A stretch of DNA of 39,713 nucleotides from Pseudomonas synxantha (GTDB lineage: Bacteria; Pseudomonadota; Gammaproteobacteria; Pseudomonadales; Pseudomonadaceae), in contig CAMCJM010000005.1 in the NCBI GenBank assembly GCA_945874835.1, forward strand, positions 1 through 39,713, given 5' to 3'. Each line of letters begins with the position of its first letter. The first letter of the stretch is position 1. A program made the translations under genes and the position numbers. Below the pieces are notes generated by a model. The model saw only the letters and a list, made by a program, of their open reading frames with translations, was not told the DNA's origin and ran no database searches. Shown one piece after another: positions 37,897 to 39,713 of the stretch.

Positions 37897-37925
37897 ATCC
37901 TATGGATTTCAATGAAATTACTCAA
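37897..37925 (-). promoter_or_regulatory. leuC promoter (sigma70 type)
   Basis: On the minus strand TTGAGT (37920-37925) and TAGGAT (37897-37902) are separated by exactly 17 bases, a good -35/-10 pair. Transcription would start near 37890, about 55 bases before the leuC ATG. A dyad ATTTCAATGAAAT (37906-37918) sits in the spacer. Confidence 0.6.
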
Positions 37926-37947
37926 ATTCATATTTTTTATTCGAAGG

Positions 37948-37962
37948 ATTCCTTAATGGAAT
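37948..37962. promoter_or_regulatory. LysR-type operator-like dyad
   Basis: The palindrome ATTCCTTAATGGAAT contains a T-N11-A core (37949-37961), the form bound by LysR-type regulators. It lies between leuC and the divergent LysR gene, just upstream of the leuC -35. The AT-rich stretch around it contrasts with the GC-rich genes. Confidence 0.45.
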
Positions 37963-38045
37963 AGCGGTATTCTGCAGGCACTAAGCCGTCTGAATGCTTC
38001 GTCATTCTTATGCACCTTATGCCTATTACTTGGAGCTCGCGCGTT

Positions 38046-38951
38046 ATGGATCTCGCTACCCTCAATGCGTTTATCGCCATCGCCGAACTGGGCAGTTTTT
38101 CGGAAGCGGCAGAGCGCCTGCACGTGACGCAACCGGCTGTGAGCAAGCGCATCGCCAGCCTGGAACAACAACTGAGCGTGCGCCTGTTTGACCGCCTTGG
38201 CCGTGAGGTCAGCCTGACCGAGGCAGGTCGCGCCCTGCTGCCGCGTGCCTATCAAATACTCAATGTGCTTGATGATACGCGCCGCGCGCTGACTAACCTT
38301 AATGGCGAGATATGCGGTCGCCTGACCCTGGCCACCAGCCATCACATCGGTCTGCATCGCCTGCCGCCCTTGCTGCGCGCCTTTACCCGCGCCCACCCGC
38401 AAGTGGCCCTGGATATTCAGTTTCTTGATTCAGAAGTAGCCTACGAAGAAGTGCTACACGGCCGTGCTGAACTGGCCGTGATCACCCTCGCCCCGGAAAC
38501 CCGCGAACCCGTGCATGCGGTGGCGGTATGGGATGACCCGCTGGACTTTGTAGCGGCGCCCGAGCACCCGCTGGCCCGCAACCAGGCCATCACCCTGGCC
38601 GATGTGGCCCATCATCCCGCCGTGTTTCCGGGCGGTAATACCTTTACCCATCATATTGTGCGTCGCCTGTTCGAGGCCCAGGGGCTAACGCCCAACATCG
38701 CCATGAGCACCAACTACCTGGAAACCATCAAGATGATGGTGTCTATCGGCCTGGCCTGGAGCGTTCTACCGCGCACCATGCTTGATGAGCAAGTGGCGCG
38801 CCTGCCACTGCCAGGCATTCAATTGACACGCCAACTCGGCTACATCAGCCATACCGAGCGCACCTTATCCAACGCTGCGCGGGCCTTTATGAATCTGCTC
38901 GACGCCAAGCGCGATGACCTTGCGCAGGTCAGCGCCAAGCAGCTAACGTGA
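38046..38951 (+). CDS. LysR-family transcriptional regulator
   Basis: 301 residues. The winged helix-turn-helix lies at residues 3-60 (LNAFIAIAELGSFSEAAERL, VTQPAVSKRIASLEQQL, LFDRLGREVSLTEAG). The effector-binding domain begins at about residue 90 and shows LTLATSHHIGLHRLPPLLRAF and EVLHGRAELAVITL. The ATG at 38046 is chosen because it gives the standard MDLATLNAFIAIAE start and has GGAG ten bases upstream; the frame is open 12 codons earlier. Position divergent from leuC, conserved in Pseudomonas, suggests that it acts on the leu genes, possibly with a leucine-pathway intermediate as effector. This is inferred and the effector is unknown. Confidence 0.92.
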   Translation: MDLATLNAFIAIAELGSFSEAAERLHVTQPAVSKRIASLEQQLSVRLFDRLGREVSLTEAGRALLPRAYQILNVLDDTRRALTNLNGEICGRLTLATSHHIGLHRLPPLLRAFTRAHPQVALDIQFLDSEVAYEEVLHGRAELAVITLAPETREPVHAVAVWDDPLDFVAAPEHPLARNQAITLADVAHHPAVFPGGNTFTHHIVRRLFEAQGLTPNIAMSTNYLETIKMMVSIGLAWSVLPRTMLDEQVARLPLPGIQLTRQLGYISHTERTLSNAARAFMNLLDAKRDDLAQVSAKQLT

Positions 38952-39042
38952 GCCGATAACGATAAGAAAGGTTTCTGCATGACTCAGCACAACCGCTCAG
39001 CCAACGCTCACGGAAGCCACGCTCACAAAGGAGCGCTTGGCC

Positions 39043-39603
39043 GTGGCCAAACACTCTGATCTCCGTCCGCCATTGCCGTTTATTTCGGCCTTGGACCCCG
39101 CCGAGTTTGAAAGCACCTGGAATGATGCCCCCAGACTGCTGCGCGCCCTTAACGCTGCCAAACTGGGCACTTGGTACTGGGACATTGAAAGCGGGCGGGT
39201 CAGTTGGTCACGCGGCGCACAGGCGCTCTTTGGCCTTGACCCCAAGCAACCGCTGCGCGAGCAGGTCAATTACATCGGCTTAATCCACGAGGAGGACCGC
39301 GCCGAGGTCATCCGCCTGTTCGAATTGATGCTCAGCGGCACACCGAGCAATCGCGCCTATCGACATCGCATTCGCTGGCCTGATGGCAGCCTGCACTGGC
39401 TGGAAATCAGCGGCAGCCTGCAACAAGACGCCGATGGCAAACAACGTGTTATGGGCGTTATCCGCGATGTCAGCAGCCAGCAAGCCCGCGAACAAGCACT
39501 GCGCAGCAGTGAAGAGAAATTCGCCCAGGCATTTAATTACAGCCCGGATGCCGTGGTCATTACCGATGCGGATTTCGGTGAACGTGACCGCTCATTTCGC
39601 TAA
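39043..39603 (+). pseudogene. PAS-domain signalling protein, 3' part lost to an IS21-family insertion
   Basis: The remaining 186 residues hold one complete PAS/PAC unit (about 30-155, with LGTWYWDIESGRVSWSRGAQ, GLIHEEDR and GVIRDVSSQQ). They end at the start of a second PAS (FAQAFNYSPDAVVITDADFG). The frame then runs into IS DNA and stops at 39601-39603. The missing part very likely held more sensing units and an output module, perhaps GGDEF/EAL, but this cannot be seen. No membrane segment is present. AAAGGAG at 39027-39033 fits the GTG at 39043 (nine bases) better than the TTG at 39037. It follows the LysR gene on the same strand. Confidence 0.78.
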
Positions 39604-39650
39604 CAACGTGACCGGTGCCTCCACCCGATTGCGCGGGGTTTAAATTCTAA

Positions 39651-39670
39651 CCGCATCGGTCACGATGCGG
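39651..39670 (-). terminator. Hairpin over the istB stop codon
   Basis: Perfect 8-base arms CCGCATCG (39651-39658) and CGATGCGG (39663-39670) with a 4-base loop. The istB stop codon (39660-39662) falls in and beside the loop, and the right arm overlaps an inverted copy of CGTGACCG. On the minus strand a short T/A-rich stretch follows, so it could end istAB transcription. Confidence 0.6.
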
Positions 39671-39713
39671 CTTCTTCCTCTGTGTTTTTCCGCCGCAGCG
39701 ACTCACCTTTCAT
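39660..39713 (-). CDS. istB: IstB-like ATPase of IS21, C-terminal fragment
   Basis: Only the last 17 codons and the stop are in the window, read in from the right edge. The peptide begins with KGESLRRK, matching the C-terminal end of IstB helper ATPases (typically HLKGESLRR), followed by a variable acidic tail. IstB assists the IstA transposase in target choice. The frame continues beyond the window, so its state is unknown. Confidence 0.65.
   Translation of the reverse strand: MKGESLRRKNTEEEAAS

Larger units (their letters stand above)
39579..39713 (-). mobile_element. Right end of an IS21-family insertion sequence (partial)
   Basis: The PAS frame changes at about 39579, where the sequence begins TGAACGTGACCG. 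AACGTGACCG is repeated at 39581-39590 and 39605-39614, 24 bases apart, like the repeated terminal motifs of IS21 elements, whose ends are TG...CA. The end of istB lies just inside on the minus strand. The rest of the element is outside the window. Confidence 0.75.

Noticed and set aside
38979..39059. A 26-codon open frame starting MTQHNRSANAHGS before the PAS gene
   Set aside because: It has a weak AAAGG site and overlaps the PAS start, so a leader peptide is conceivable, but nothing else supports it and it may be chance.
1..39713. Search for tRNA, rRNA, CRISPR arrays, prophage, toxin-antitoxin or defence genes
   Set aside because: No cloverleaf-like segment, spaced direct-repeat array, phage structural gene or recognisable defence module was seen on either strand.

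Overview
The window is about 39.7 kb of a Pseudomonas-type gammaproteobacterial chromosome. The assignment rests on a GacS orthologue divergent from a PirR/PirS-like pair, an ldhA beside gacS, a FimV-class pilus hub protein, and the run leuC-leuD-leuB-asd-asd2-fimV-truA-trpF-accD-folC-dedD-cvpA-purF-metZ. From memory of the P. aeruginosa PAO1 map, three separate neighbourhoods seem to be joined here: the gacS/pirRS/ldhA block, the deaD plus crotonase block, and the metZ-to-leuC block.

Layout from left to right. Positions 1 to about 143 are the 3' end of an IS5-family insertion sequence. It has cut off a CHASE-domain membrane protein (132-539, minus). That gene is translationally coupled (ATGA overlap) to a 1513-residue sensor kinase with two GAF and six PAS domains (536-5077, minus). 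Next come the PirS-like kinase and PirR-like regulator (minus) behind a Fur-box-like sequence, then divergent gacS, ldhA, a small CxxC protein and a META/HslJ-type lipoprotein (plus). A bidirectional terminator separates these from the deaD RNA helicase (minus), which has a long untranslated leader. A crotonase (plus) and a spermidine-synthase-like gene (minus) converge across nested hairpins. A tight plus-strand operon follows (16027-21069): flavin monooxygenase, bile-acid:sodium-symporter-family transporter, an in-frame fusion of half a short-chain dehydrogenase to most of a TauE/SafE permease, and a D-aminoacylase-like amidohydrolase.

From 21129 to 37834 almost everything is on the minus strand and is housekeeping: methionine (metZ), purine (cvpA-purF), folate (folC), fatty acid (accD), tryptophan (trpF), tRNA pseudouridylation (truA), pilus and polar assembly (fimV), aspartate family (asd and a paralogue lacking the catalytic cysteine) and leucine (leuB, leuD, leuC). 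A small MITE-like repeat sits between leuD and leuB. A divergent LysR gene follows leuC. The last gene is a PAS-domain protein broken by the end of an IS21-family element whose istB 3' end reaches the window edge.

Both edges lie inside insertion sequences, so the window may be a whole assembly contig bounded by repeats. I see no phage, CRISPR array, tRNA or rRNA gene. The features most worth a second look are the SDR-TauE fusion, the two IS-broken signalling genes, the PirRS locus that has a multi-PAS kinase where a siderophore receptor would be expected, and the repeat inside the leucine genes.
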